Shown: positions 40,001-52,577, counted from the first letter of the stretch. The stretch: 64,000 nucleotides of DNA from Chaunax sp. Z400 (GCA_037577475.1 CM075189.1:18205839-18269838); one strand, 5' to 3'. The notes: a model not told the origin generated them from the sequence alone. Numbers and translations: made by a program.

Positions 40001-43000
40001 TGGATGCTGTTTTTAACATCACATGATCCGAGGCAATCAAAAGAACAATTTGACGGCTTTGTCACAGCAACAAAATTACTTTCGCCCCTGCAGTTGGAGT
40101 TTCTTTGATTCCTGCTGAAAGGGGAATGCATAGAGTTGTGTGTATCCTTTTGTCTTGTTCCTCTGTTGTGCCTGAGTCTACCTCCCCCTTCATCTGCAAT
40201 CCACTTTAAGGTGCTACCAACAGCTTAATGAAAAAAGACCAAGCTTGATTTTTATCTGGAAAAACACTAAAATTCACTGTCATTTTAAAGGGGGGGAGAG
40301 AGACTAATTTTTACTAATTTGTACAAGATATTCTTAAACACACATCAGATGTATCATTATTCTGGCATTATCGCTGCTGATCACTGAACAGTTTTACCCT
40401 AATGTGATGAATATGTCCTTCGACAGTGTGTCTGGGTGTGTTTTTGAGCTGGTATCTTGGCTGGTTTAGGCCTGTCATGGACAGCTGACTCCCAAATATA
40501 TTCATATTCTTCATATTCTGTTTGTTGTTTGTGGAGCTGTCTTTAATGGCAACCAGTCTTTTGATCAACAATCCGCCCTTTCGAACCCAAACTCCAGCCA
40601 TGCAAGTGAGGAGAGCGAGGCTCTCTCTGTCTCTATTTTGTTTCCTGATGCTGTGTATTTTTCCACTCCGTCACATTAACTTAACTTTGTGGTGTGGAGT
40701 CCATGTATTCCTACTTAGCACACACTGCATGCAAGTTGAAATAATTCCAGTCATTATGGCTTAGATATTCAGTTTTGGTCCCAATAATTCAACAACACGA
40801 CCTTCTCCCTTGCCCACATTCCTCCACTAATGGTAACAGCCCAATTCAGTGTCCAAATGGAAAACAAGCTTTCAGTGGTCCACCACCATATTTAGTGACA
40901 TTATTTGACATTACAGTCATCACATTTCATCATCCATCCTGAAATAAGATGCCTTAATATTTCTACATATATAGTACGCATATTTCTACTGTCCCTGCTT
41001 ATGTATCTGTTCTGTGTATCTGTTTGTTTTTGTGCTCTCCTCACCTCCCTTTCCACACCCATGCGAACACACACTTACTTGGCTAAGGTGATGAATGCAC
41101 TTATGAATGACCTTCTCCTTTGGTTTTATGTTGCATTTGTCTTTGTTTTCACAAGTGTTTAGATTATTTAAAACTTTATCTTTTATTCTATGCTGGAAGC
41201 AACGTTCAAAATAAATCTCAATTTCCTCTGTAACCTTTGGCAGAATTGCAAGAACACTGGATGAAAGATTGGTATTATTTGTCTATAAATCAAAATGGAA
41301 ATTGTCCCCTTCTGTAAATGACTGCATATAAAGTTGACACATTCACATTATAGCAGTTGATTTGGTGCCGTGAGCCATACAGTATTTTTCCCAAGCAGTT
41401 TATTTGAAGGAAATGGGCAAAGCTTAATGAAATACTATTTGTCTGTCTCTTGTTCATGGGAATGAGTAATGCATCAAGGGCCAGTACTACAAAGCTCATA
41501 TCAATAACTGAGGGATGTTGACCACAGAGGGAGCTTTTTTTTTTATAAGTTAACTTCTTCTTTTTCTTCTCTTTTTCTTTCTTGTACTCTTTCATGTCCC
41601 CTGTGCATCATTCAAATCCCCTCTCCTTTGGCTTGACAAGAATGTAACCAACTAAAGCAGACAACCTAAAGAAATTGCTTCTTTTTTCCTAGCATAAGGT
41701 TGAGATGAAGAGTTTTTTTTCCTCTGTCATTTAGGGATAATGCCCTACAAGGTTGTCCAATACTAGGAATATCCAATATCAACATGTCAATCATCCTGGA
41801 CACTTCAAAGGACATTATCCCACTTATATTATGGTATACCATGGAAAAGGTCAAATCATTGTATTTCAAGTCCACTCAACTCATGGTAACCCTTTGGTTT
41901 AGCTGTAAGCCAGAAAGCTATAACATTAATCAGTAATATATCATTTTACAATATGTCTAACAACAAGTCTCTAACTAGCTATCCAGTCATGTTATTGTCC
42001 CAAATCAATATCAACATTAAACACATTTTAAGTCATGTGTGCTGTCAGTGGCAGCCTGAGGAACCATGGTGAAGCGCAAATTGGCTGTGAGATGATCCCT
42101 TAATATAAATCACTAAGTTCAGAGAAGCAGTGTGTTTCTTGCAGCCTATGTGTTACAGTTGCCATCCTGTGGTGTTCAGACAACGAGGCTCTGGATGTCT
42201 AAACTCAGTGTCGTAAATAAGATATTCAGATTTTTGGGGGGGAATTTAATTAATTTCTATTATCAATGTGTCTTCAACCAGCTGATGCCAATGCCTGCAA
42301 AGGCTTTGCTTGTGTCCCTGTTGCTGTGGTTACTCATTTTAGATACAGGCTGATACTATGGAGCCAGTGCATTAATTTAGAACCATGTACAGACAGTTTT
42401 ACCGTAGCTTCTCAGTGGGCGTAATTATCATGGATTTGTGAATACCCTGCAGCCAATCAGAATCAGAAAGTCTTGTTAACCGAGGTCAATGTTTCAGAAA
42501 TCCTCTGTCTCGAAAGGCAGAATATGCAACCACCTCTACACCTTCTGTTTCTCCTCTGATCCTCTTGAAATGTGTATTCAGAGGATATTAGTTTTTACCA
42601 ATTTTACCCCCCAAAAAAGTCTTCATCATTAAAGCAAAGAAGGCATAGTTTTATATGTTTAGTGTCCACACATTTAAAAAAAAATGAAAACCAAAACATT
42701 GTATATACTTAAAAAGGCATATTTGTGTTTGCTATTTGGCCTGCATAACAAGTAATCTCAATCTCAACAATAGCCTCTGTTGTAGCTTTTCTCTGATCCT
42801 ATAACTTGCTCCCCTGACATACCATCCCAATTAGCTTGAGCCTCTGTTTCTTGACTACCATGGTTACCACGATCAGTGTTGCAGCCAAATTATTACTCAA
42901 TCACTCATGGCACAAGCATTTAGCAAAAATCACACGGAGTTACAAAGACCTTTTCGTGCATTGATGTATGCATTTGAATGTAATTGTTTCTTTTCTTGCA

Positions 43001-44112
43001 TCCATCTCTCCACTGTTCATACTGTTCATGTACCTTTTTTCAGAATTAGAGAGGCTGAGATCAGAGTGACAAAAGTATGTATACCTCAGGGGCCTCATCA
43101 GTCGAGAAACAGGCTATGTGTTTGTGTGTTTTCCTCACTGTCATCCCCAGGGGTCCGTTCTATAAGAAATGAAGAGGAGGGATTGTGAAACCCCTAGTCA
43201 CTGAATCCGTCCAGCCAGCCAGATAGCTGCAAAGTCTAATTATTACAGACTTCACCCCTTGCTCTTAGTGTATTGCGCCTAGACTATACTCACAGCAGAC
43301 AGTCTGTGTGCATCTAATGAATGTGTCTGTCTGTGCGTGCTTCCCAGTGGGAGTGCATGTTAGGTACCTTTGTTTTTGGGTTGAAGGTTGTTACAGCTTG
43401 CTGGGATTCCGTGTGATCCACAATGTTGCAATCCAATCTTATTGTCTGAAAATGAGAAAAAGAGCAAATCCAAGATATGGAATTGATGTCAAGCAAGACA
43501 AGATTGACCCTGATGTCACTGAGGCTCCATCTCTTGACAGCTTGTCCATTACTCCACTCCTAACTCCCTCAGCACTTCAATTATAGTGTAGTGAATGGAC
43601 TAACCTTGCAGATGTGAGGGTGGTATTGGTTAAATAATATACCCTGTTGATCACATTGGTGCCTATCCTGGTATTCAATCAGTAGCAGAGGCAAATCAAT
43701 GTGACTCGGTGTAAAAAAAAAAAAAACAACACCCTTTGTTTGCAAAGGGTGTTGCATGGCAAGTATTATTGTCTCCACTCAGGAGTTTTGTTGTCTTTTT
43801 GTGTTTTACCAAGATGTTAACTCAGAACTCATTTTCTGGGCACATTAATCTCAAAAGGAGGTATCTTTTTTTCTTTCTTTCACAACCTTGTGGGCTTCCC
43901 TTTTTACATGTCTAATGTTCAGAGTTTCAAATGAAAAGCCTAAATTTTCATTTATCTTTACAAGGATGTGTGTGTGTTCAAAATTTTGTCTATAGTGAAC
44001 TATATTGGTGGTTTGGAGTGCAGACATTCAGTTTTCATCTTCCACCTACCATCATAATCAGGATAAACTCTTGAATAACCACCCATCGTCCTAGTACAGT
44101 AAAATGTAGGCT

Positions 44113-44480
44113 TTTGTGGTCCCCTTGTTGAGCACTTTCTTGCTTCACAGCAAGAAGGTCCTGGGTTCAAATCCACCTTGGGACCTGGGGCTTTTGTGTA
44201 TGAAGTTTGCATGTTCTCCCCCCGTGTCTGCGTGGTTTCCCTCTTCTGGCTTCCTGCCACCACCAAAAACATGTAATATAGGTGAATCTGTGACTCTAAA
44301 TTGACCGTAGGCGTGAATGTGAGTGTGAATGGTTGTTTGTCTTTCTATGTGGCCCTGCGATAAACTGGCGACTTGTCCAGGGCGAACCCCGCCTTACACC
44401 CAAAGTCAGCTGGGATAGGCCCCAGCCCCCCCGCGACCCCACACAGGATAAGCTGTTACAGAAAATGAACGAATGAATTT
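44113..44480 (+). mobile_element. tRNA-headed teleost interspersed repeat (SINE-like)
   Basis: The head has a B-box-like GGTTCAAATCC preceded by CTTCACAGCAAGAAGGTCCT. The body has TTTGCATGTTCTCC, GTGTCTGCGTGG, GACTCTAAATTGACCGTAGG and GTGAATGTGAGTGTGAATGG. The tail has CCTGCGATAAACTGGCGACT, TGTCCAGGG and CAGCTGGGATAGGCCCCAGC, and ends in GAAAATGAACGAATGAA. This order is characteristic of a very common fish element. The body conservation is good, so the copy is moderately young. The family name is left open. Confidence 0.85.
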
Positions 44481-45524
44481 TTTAGTTTGGTGTCTCAGAG
44501 GTCAATGGTTTTAGATTTAAAATAACATCACTATAAATTGCATTTTTCACAATGCTTTCACTAAATGCAAACAATATTTCAATGAATTGACAAAGCCTGT
44601 AAAATAATTTAAATGTATGCAATCCCAATATTCATAATATAAAAATAATTGCAACTGCATATAATTTGAATCAAATGCATTTTACTTCTTCTCTGAGACC
44701 ACTTGTTTTGAAAAACATATATACGTATACGTGTGTGTGTGTGTGTGCACGCAAGGGTTTATGTGTGTCTGTGTCAATATTACTAAAGCCTTAACAACAA
44801 TCTAAACATGGTAGTGCATCCATGCCCCTGTCCGGTCTGATCCCCTAAGACTCTGCTTTGCTGTTTGAAGTCTCCACTTGAAAGGCGTGATCTGAACACT
44901 CCGCATTTCACAGGAACTCTGCACACAGTGATTACAGGCTGATTAACGAGCCACACAAATTTACACATGCATGCTTTTCTAGGCCACACACAATTAGATT
45001 ATGTAGGAGTCAGTATGTCACAACATACAGTATATCTTATTAACTTATTAATATAAAAATGAAGGGGATATATTCGTTGGTGTGTGGGTCTGTCCATCCA
45101 ACCACAATATTTTTTTTGTCTGGAGCAGATACATTTTTTATCACAGTCATATATGAAATCGATAAAGGGCCAAATCATGCTGCATCTTAAACAGAACGAA
45201 CAAGATTTCAACTTGAGTAATGTTGTCTTCACCTGTCTCACCTCTGCTCTGCACTGTGTGTGGAGGACTAACCCACCCACTGCTGAGAGGAAGAAAAAAA
45301 AAACAGTCTGTAAATGACAGTAGAATGTGGTGCAGACTCAAACACTAAGCTGAAATTAATAATAACAAGAATAAATATAAAGTATTAACAATTATGCTTT
45401 TTAGCTCTAAGATGAAATAAAGAGTAAAAAAAGTTACATAAAACTTGTCATTGAGCACAGAATAATTCTCAATTGTGATTTCTAAAAAGCTTAATTTGCG
45501 TCTCTGTTTTTTTTTCTTCTACAG

Positions 45525-45649
45525 TGTCTGCAGAAATCTTAAAAAGCAGCTTGACTACAATGGAACGTCAAATTCAGAGGCTTGAGAACGACATTGAGAA
45601 CTTCCCCAAAACAGATGACCAACAAGATAAGTTTGTGGAAAAGATGTCG
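45525..45649 (+). CDS. diaph2: diaph2 internal exon: FH2 helical segment VSAEILKSSL...DKFVEKMS
   Basis: With the base carried over from the previous exon, this 125-nt exon encodes 42 residues: VSAEILKSSLTTMERQIQRL, then ENDIENFPKTDDQQDKFVEK and MS. It ends in phase 0. The acceptor is CTTCTACAG behind a long T tract. The match to DIAPH2 is close (KVSA.ILKS.L..ME.QI..LE.DI..FP, then KFVEKM). In FH2 this is the long helical region, rich in charged residues, after the core. Family proteins continue with [ST]-S-F-x-K-x-A-x-E-Q-Y, which is absent from the following 18 kb. No GT donor fits the end of similarity. Instead ATATCCTTT begins at 45650, the U12-type AT-AC donor consensus, which sets this exon end. 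The exon shows no disabling change. Confidence 0.93.
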
Positions 45650-45659
45650 ATATCCTTTT
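45650..45659 (+). other. U12-type AT-AC splice donor (ATATCCTTT)
   Basis: The nine bases ATATCCTTT match the minor-spliceosome 5' splice-site consensus RTATCCTTY exactly over RTATCCTT and begin precisely where the FH2 reading frame stops matching the family. The U11 and U6atac snRNAs recognise such sites. The first dinucleotide AT marks the AT-AC subclass. The candidate GT dinucleotides nearby (GTCGAT at 45646, GTTTCT at 45666) are poor U2 donors. Using the first would truncate the conserved end, and the second would add Phe codons absent from the family. Confidence 0.9.
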
Positions 45660-46554
45660 TTTTTTGTTTCTCTACACTTCTTGTTAGTTTCTATGCTTAA
45701 ATTGTCTCCTTTTGTGGCATATTAGGACATTGCATGTGCCGTTTTGCTGACAGCATTGTATGCTGTTTGTGTTCTGCCTGGCAGAGGCAAGCAGTTTAAG
45801 TCACTTGGTGTGATAGGTGGCACCCAAGGGAACCTAGGGAATGGATCTGGCTGCCTCGCTGTGAGATGTTGATCAGTCCTCCCTCTTCACTCCTCCCTGA
45901 GTCCCAAGAATGAAATCACGCTTGTGGCTATTTTTACTGCACTCTTCCCACCGCTGCCTGTCTCCTGGGGGGCTCTAATAGGGGCTCTAGCGCCTCACAC
46001 CAACTTATCGCCTATCCCTGATTTCATCTCCTGACCGGCCATGAGCTTTTCCACACAACCGTCCATGCACAATCTTCTCTCATGGCACCTCTCCTGTTTC
46101 AATAACAGAGTATTTCACTTAAACCCAACCATCTCCGCTCCCAAATTGAATTAGCCATGTCTCTGCACCTTCCTGAATGCCCTTTCTTAGAGGAAAGGTC
46201 CTCTTTGTATTGGTTTGATCAATGGTGGAAATCATTCAATACCCAGAGGCTAGGGTGCATTTCATGGAAGGAAAAAACAAACAGTTGTGTCGTCTTTGTC
46301 TTTAGCATTATTCAAATAAAGGATTTCTCAAGAGTAACTGAACAAGTGAGTAGGTGTTTCCATATGCTAGGAGTTTTCACATGAGACAGTATTTGACCTG
46401 ATTTTTGCCGCCTTTGGGCTGCGAATTATTAAGGTTGACTTTGGGTAGTATGCAGGAAGAGTAATAGCCTCCTAACACATTAACAGTCTGTTCTCAGTTA
46501 AAGACGGGCACATAAATTTGTATAATTTAAAAATAAATAAATAAATAAATAAAT

Positions 46555-46860
46555 GCAAACTGTGGCAGAGACCTCCCTGGGCCTCCCCAGCAGCTTAGAG
46601 GCAGAGCAGGCAGGCAAGAAAGCTACTCTGCCCCCTGATGTCAGTATTGATTCCCTGCCTCCTCTGAGAACTAGAGGCTTGAGTGAGAGGAAATGGAGAA
46701 GTGTAGATATACTGCAACAAGGCTCTCCCTCACTTGTCTGGACTTCTTCCCCAGAGCGTGGCAGAGACGAGCTAGCTGGCCATGACCTGAAACAGCCCCC
46801 TTCCTCCTCTCTCCCCCCTACTCCCAGTCACACCTCATTGAGTTGTGGTGCGAGGAATTA
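46555..46860. other. GC-rich block after an (AAAT)n tract, function unknown
   Basis: A block of about 300 bases of clearly higher GC content follows an (AAAT)n run and holds an uninterrupted frame of about 100 codons on the + strand. The frame is rich in Ser, Pro, Leu and Glu and resembles no family I know. It may be a piece of old coding sequence, a conserved non-coding element or chance. Confidence 0.3.
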
Positions 46861-48245
46861 GATAGTGAGGTTTAATAAGATCAATTTTTTGTTTTTGCCC
46901 TATTTAAAGCAGCCACCAGTTGGAACGCACTCACAAGCATATATTGTATATATTTATCGTCCATCGTCACCAATCGTGTTGATTTTAAAAGTCGCTATAG
47001 TTTTACATATTTGGTTTACAGATATAACGATAACTTATACTGGTCTGCTTTTTTGGATGCAGACACATTGAGCACAGGAAGGAGTCAAACACTGACAAAG
47101 TCACTCTGTTTTTTTCTTTGTCAGCTAGTTTGATCTGTATTTCCTCTCCTGTGTGTTACAAAGCGATACAATTGCTAATATGTTCTCATAAAAAAAAAAA
47201 TTAAAAAATCAAGCGTCAGGAAATGTTTGTTTCTATGTGATACCGAGTCACTAACTTTTGTATTGGGTTTGGATTCTTTTATTTAGCGTAGTAGAAAACA
47301 AGTTTTATTTCCTTCCAAGTTTTTTTTATGTCTTGATTTTAGTAGTACATAAAAATGGGACAACAGAAGTCTGCAATAACAGTTTACTCATTACCTTTGG
47401 AGTGGCTTTGGGCCCGTATGTTTCAGTAGGATAAATATATAGATGTATGTGTTCCAGTTTAATCGACTTCTCTGAAATCTGTCACCCACGACAATATTTT
47501 ACTGCCACTTCACACCTCCTGAGATTTTAGATGTTAGGCTGTTTTCATGCAAGAGTTGGAAAGTGCATAATGTGCTTGATTTGCATGTTTTAGTAGTTCT
47601 AGTAGCTTAGGTAACACTCTAATCTGTGTAGCACAGCCATATGTTGTAACAATGACAAGTGCAAAATACAATGCTATATTCTGGGTTGACATTTCCTTTG
47701 GTACACATAAGATAGCAGTGTCGAGTCAAACAAACGTTTCTTTAAACTTTTCCTTGGGATAAAAAAAAAAAAGAATGTTGGTTCCTTGAAGCGTGACAGA
47801 TGGAAGAACAACAACAGCTAAAAGTCATGCATTTGATGCTCGAGCAACCCTGAAAAAGTTAAATGAAGCTCTGTTGTCTTGACTGGTGGGCACTGTGATG
47901 AATGACGAGTCAGCCTGTGTGTCTGTGTGTGTTACAATGAGAGAGAAAGTCATATACAGTGCTTGTGGAGGTGAGTACATGTGCCAATGTTCACTTTTAC
48001 CCATTAAGAAAGAAAGACAGAGAGAAAGAGAGAGAGAGAAATAAATAGAGAATTTTGTGGTAACACTTTGGCGATACTTTTTTTCCCCCCATTTCTGTAA
48101 AATATGCAAATGACTGAATTGGTGTTTATTCAGCAGTTTAGTGATCTCTATCTGTCAGAGGTAATGGGAGCCCACAAAGGCTGTAGAGGTGAGGCACAAG
48201 CCCCTAGAGAGCCCTATTTCACCAGAGAGGCTATGGCTGTCACGT

Positions 48246-48246
<1 letters not shown>

Positions 48247-48288
<42 letters not shown>
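48247..48288. repeat. (CA)21 microsatellite
   Basis: A perfect CA run follows CACGTG. A second CA tract lies about 165 bases downstream in the same orientation. Confidence 0.97.
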
Positions 48289-48290
<2 letters not shown>

Positions 48291-48440
48291 CCATCATGAG
48301 AATCCACATTTCCATTTCCCACTGGATATTATAAAGTAGAAGCAAGACTGCATGCAGGAATATTAATGGTTGTAAGGTGGCTCGATGGGAATGATGAGAG
48401 ACTGGACTGAACCTTGGTGGGTGTGTGGACATCCTCAGTG

Positions 48441-48452
48441 CCCCCCCCCCCC

Positions 48453-48489
<37 letters not shown>
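48441..48489. repeat. C15 tract joined to (CA)17
   Basis: Fifteen consecutive C residues (48441-48455) run directly into a CA microsatellite ending at 48489. On the other strand this is G15, which could form a G-quadruplex. Confidence 0.95.
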
Positions 48490-48492
<3 letters not shown>

Positions 48493-51400
48493 ACTTAATG
48501 CCTTAACCCAACCCACTGATATTTTTCTTAACCTTTAATTTCCCAGAAGGCCAGAGTCAGAGCACATCATTCTCTCCCATCTTCACACATTGAGTGACAA
48601 GGAGCTGTCTTCAGGGGCCAGTTTCATTAATGTATATTAGACTGGATAAACAAAGTGAGCTAATGCACTTTTTTTTCCCTCTCAGAATCCTAGTTAGACA
48701 GATTTGCCAAACAAAAAAACAAACCCAGTAATGCTTAGCCTAAAGTTTAGCCTTCTTCTACCCTCAAGCTAACACTGCTGCTCCCTTACTTGTCCATGTG
48801 TGTTGCTGTGTGTACATGTGCGTGTTCCTTACCAAAATAACCTTGTAGCTCTTGAAGTCCTCCACAAGGGTGAATGAATGGAGCTGAGTCGTTTGAAGTA
48901 TTTGCTCATGACCATGTTTTAGTTTGAAAATAGTCGCTTTTCTTTTACCCAGAATTCCCAGCAAATCTGTCCTTTATGTACTCAAGTTCTCGGTAGCATT
49001 GTCCAACTGATGAGCTTAGATGTCTATCTGAAGTAGCTATCTGTGTTTGAGAAACCATCCTCTGAAGGATGGGCACATTTTTTCTTGTGGTATTGTGCTC
49101 ATTTCTTGAGATGATTCAGATTTCGAGTAATCTCCATCATATCAACACCGTCCTTCACAATTTCCTGCCAAATGAAGAGGCAGCTGTTCGAGCAGGAACA
49201 CAGTAGACACCTGTCATTGAATAGGAAGTCTCAAGTCTAGGGATATGAAAAAAGCCCACACACCTAACAGCGCAACTTTTGCACACCAGCTTAGCCCGCC
49301 CACACAGGGTCAGCCCAGAAACACTTTTTCAGGGCCCCGGGGCGCGCATGTAATAGCACCTTGGTGCCTTAAAAAAAAGTATTTTTTTTTACAGGTACCA
49401 CCTTTTTGTTGTCAGAGACTTCAGCCTGATTTAGTTCACACATCAAAGGAAGAAGTTCACTGCAGTGAGTCTCTGGATGGCCATTGTCAAACAGTAACAT
49501 TTGAAGACTCTATTGGCTTCAGGCAAGGTTTGTGTACAGGTGTACACAGCTTTCACGAGTATCGGCACCGGGCATTTAAGGTTAAATAAATGGCTGTTAG
49601 TGAAACAATTGTTCTACTTACTGGGCTGCGGAGTTTAAAGTGCAAAAGCATTCCCTGTTAACGGCTTGCTGTGTCTAGAAAAACACAGTGTTGTTTGAGA
49701 AAGTTGTCCCACTTTAGTACACATTTATGTGTTTCAATGAGAAGTAAGTCTAATTATTTACAGAATGACCATGTTTATTTCTGCATGTTCGTGTGCATGA
49801 AAACTGGGTTAAATGATGCCGGTGGCACTTTCAGCATTTGCTTATAATTTTTAATACAGAAATACCACAACACTCACCCCCTTTGCTGCACTCACACATA
49901 CATAAGCTCCCACTAATCATCCAACCCCCCCAACCCCTACACACACACACACACACACTCACAAAAAGGAGTGTTTTCGTCCTTTAATAAAATTCACTGT
50001 AAACTGTATGGCCAATTAACTGAGGCAGAGATAAACCGTGGAGGTTTTTAATTATCCAAAATTCCAAATTATCCGAACCAGTGTAGATAAGTGAAGGCAC
50101 TTAAAACAGACTCTTTCCCTGCTTGAGGTATGTGTCTGAATCTCTCACCTCAGTGAGAATGTCCATATTTGAATAAGGCTGCTGAAAATGGCAAGCACTA
50201 GAACAAATAGGCATCTTTCATGTTGCATTCGGTATGCCAGAGGAGAAATTACAATTTTAATTAACAATTTTTATTAAGTGTGTGTCTGGAAATAACACGC
50301 TAAAACTAAAGTTGTTTTTCTAATTATGATTATTGCAAAAAAACATAATGTAATGAAACATATTATCTCCTCAGGATTTCATGTTTGTTATTCACTCAAC
50401 GTTGTCTCTGTTCCTTTAATGAGAAATAGGCTATAAAATTAACCACATTTATGTAGAGTTTTTAAATACCTTAAGAAAGGCAAGAAATGATAATCAATTG
50501 TCTTCTAAGAAATATATACAGATTTAAAGCCCTTTGCTATATCATCCTTATATCTTGTCACCCTAGTATGCAGTGCTACTCTCATAATGCTTTGCAAAGA
50601 TGCATGCAGAACAACACTCTCCATGTCAGAGTCCTGTTTTTTTTTTCTTCTTTTAATTGCTGTTGTAATAATATCAGTTCATTAGGGCATGTGCTAATGA
50701 GTATTTTCATTTTTTGAGAAGTAATTAACCCAATTTTTATCTTTTTAAATAAATAAAAAAAAGTGTCCTAGCACTTAAGATGACGTCTCTCTGGTATAAT
50801 AAATCATTAAATCTGTCTCATACAACTCTCAAATCAAGTCATAGATTTCACAGAATACACATGCAATTATTTTTTTCTCAACAAAAAAAAAAAGTGTCAC
50901 AACAACTTTGATTTTAGGCCACTGTGTTCACTGCCTGACAGACCCAACCGTTTCGGTGTCCTCTTGTTGTATAAGTGAATTCCCTAGAAGCTCGCCAATC
51001 AGTATCTTGTTAGGCTGTGACACTCGGCCTGATGTGGCAGCTCCATTAACCAGTTGACTAAGCTCGACGGCTTACAGCCCACATGGACTGTGGCTCCCAG
51101 GGGAACAGTGCTGGAGTTCAGGGGGTGCACATGTGATCTAAACTGGATCTGCCCCTTTGCTCCCGAGTGAACAACCTTCATATTTCACTGATAACGCCTC
51201 CATGGCCTGGCAATCTAAAAGGGTCTCCTTTGGGGTCTATTGTGTCCTGTTGGGAATTCAGGGTTACTCCCCTGCAATCTAAAATGCCACCTTATACACC
51301 TACTGAATACATTCTGATGTTTGTTGTTTAGTACTGGTATGCAGTACATAAAGATACAGTATATTATTTGAATAAGGGGGAGACCTAATTTATCCAACAG

Positions 51401-52011
51401 TCCTCTGAATTGATTTTTTATAGTTAATCTCATTTATATTAATGCCTTTATCTGCCATAGCTTTGCCCCTATTGGTTAAGATCCCCTCTGATTATTACTT
51501 CTCTACAGAAAGTTGGGCTGAGGACCCAGTGGCAGAAGCACCTCATTACTTCCCCAAAAGGCCTGGGCTTAGTGCAGAGTAATAGACAGAGGGCCAGCCA
51601 CCCTCATTTGTCATGGACTCCTGGGTTTGATGCAAAGCCCTCCTCGAGCACTTGTTGCTGAGCTCTAATCCTGCAGTAGACACCAGCCACGCTTCTCTGC
51701 TTAGCCATCCCCACTCTCCACCGTCATGGCTCATGATTTCACTTTCATTTGATGTTTTAATGAAATCCTTGAAACTCAGTTGAATGGCAGGCCCATTGTT
51801 GGCAAATTATTCTATCAAATGTAATAAGTGGAACAAAAACGTGACTGGAGTTATTTTTTCTCATAAATATGAGCCACCAAAGATTTACTGTGTTTTTCAG
51901 CACGTGATTTTCACAAGATGAGTTAAACAACACATGTTGACTCACTGGAAAATGCATGTAGAAAAAAATAGCATATACAATGCTGTTATCATGTTTTTGA
52001 TAGCCTCCTGC

Positions 52012-52577
52012 CAGTGGCTGATCTAGGATTTTTCTAAATCAGGGGACATAAAGGGGCCACATTTTATATTGTTATTTAAAGGGGACAAGTATATGCCCAG
52101 AATCCATGCACATTTTCCTTTTCAGTAAGATGTATACATTTCACTAGTTATTCCTTGTTTGCTGTTGGCTCTGTAGCTTTAAGCAAAGACACACAGAATT
52201 GAATAATATGTTCCAAATTGTGCCTTTTTCAAGTACATTGTGTATGTCAAAAAAATTCTCAGCTGATAGTTGTGAAACATTTTTTGGTGTTACCAACAGA
52301 TGGGTGCTGTTATGTCCGTAGACTACATGAATTATTGCTGCTGTACGTTTTTTATTAAGATATTTAAATTAGTGCTTTGAATTGATAAATTACACATATG
52401 ACAGTGTTGGAATAAAATATTTGCAGAGGGAAATTTCGCCCCCCGGCCAATTACAGTATGCAGTGCCGTATTTATAACACTGACATACAGGAAACTGGGG
52501 GCACTTGAGGGGCCAATCAGATTTCATCTGGGTCCTGTGCCCCTTTGGCCCCGCCCCTCGATCTCAACCTCCCCCTG
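52012..52577. mobile_element. Non-autonomous hAT-like DNA transposon with 8-bp target-site duplication
   Basis: CCTCCTGC at 52004-52011 is repeated exactly at 52578-52585. Between them lies a 566-bp element that begins CAGTGGCTGATCTAGG and ends CTCCCCCTG. The reverse complement of that end begins CAGGGGGAGG and soon reaches GGGGCCAAAGGGGC, comparable with the AAAGGGGCCAC near the left end. An 8-bp duplication and CAG-type imperfect terminal inverted repeats are hallmarks of hAT transposons. There is no transposase frame, so it would have depended on an autonomous relative. The GC-rich right end (GGCCCCGCCCC) stands out from its AT-rich surroundings. Confidence 0.75.

Larger units (their letters stand above)
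16783..45524 (+). other. diaph2 intron, 28,742 bp, GT-AG
   Basis: A phase-1 U2-type intron with donor GTACGT and acceptor TTCTTCTACAG. It contains tRNA-derived SINEs at 22336-22570, 29675-29862 and 29864-30082. Microsatellites lie at 26641-26847 and 31837-31881, and a pentamer satellite at 33853-34186. Other contents are teleost repeat pieces at 32715-32800, 36840-37045 and 44113-44480 and perfect hairpins at 35138-35166 and 43727-43754. The remainder is AT-rich unique-looking sequence. Stretches around 27480-28080, 28380-28560, 38600-39360 and 42000-43200 look complex enough to hold regulatory elements, but nothing in them can be called from one sequence. No nested gene was found on either strand. 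Confidence 0.9.

Noticed and set aside
41470..41520. GGGCCAGTACTACAAAGCTC as the end of a DNA transposon.
   Set aside because: It is similar to a phrase seen in fish repeats, but no matching opposite end or target-site duplication was found.
16783..45524. A nested intronic gene such as the RPA4 retrogene known within mammalian DIAPH2.
   Set aside because: No frame of suitable length or similarity is present on either strand; RPA4 is a mammalian feature.
45646..45672. GT dinucleotides at 45646 and 45666 as U2-type donors for the last exon.
   Set aside because: GTCGAT and GTTTCT are poor donors. The first removes conserved residues and the second adds Phe codons not seen in the family, while ATATCCTTT fits exactly at the family boundary.
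48495..48560. Possible U12 acceptor and next diaph2 exon, because CTTAAC sits before CCCAG at about 48530-48546.
   Set aside because: The sequence after the AG translates as KARVRAHHS and then drifts. The expected continuation is S-F-x-K-x-A-x-E-Q-Y followed by a helical region. The branch site lacks the TTCC part.
50990..51780. Two complex, GC-richer stretches as conserved enhancers.
   Set aside because: Conservation cannot be judged from one sequence, and no specific motif arrangement was visible.
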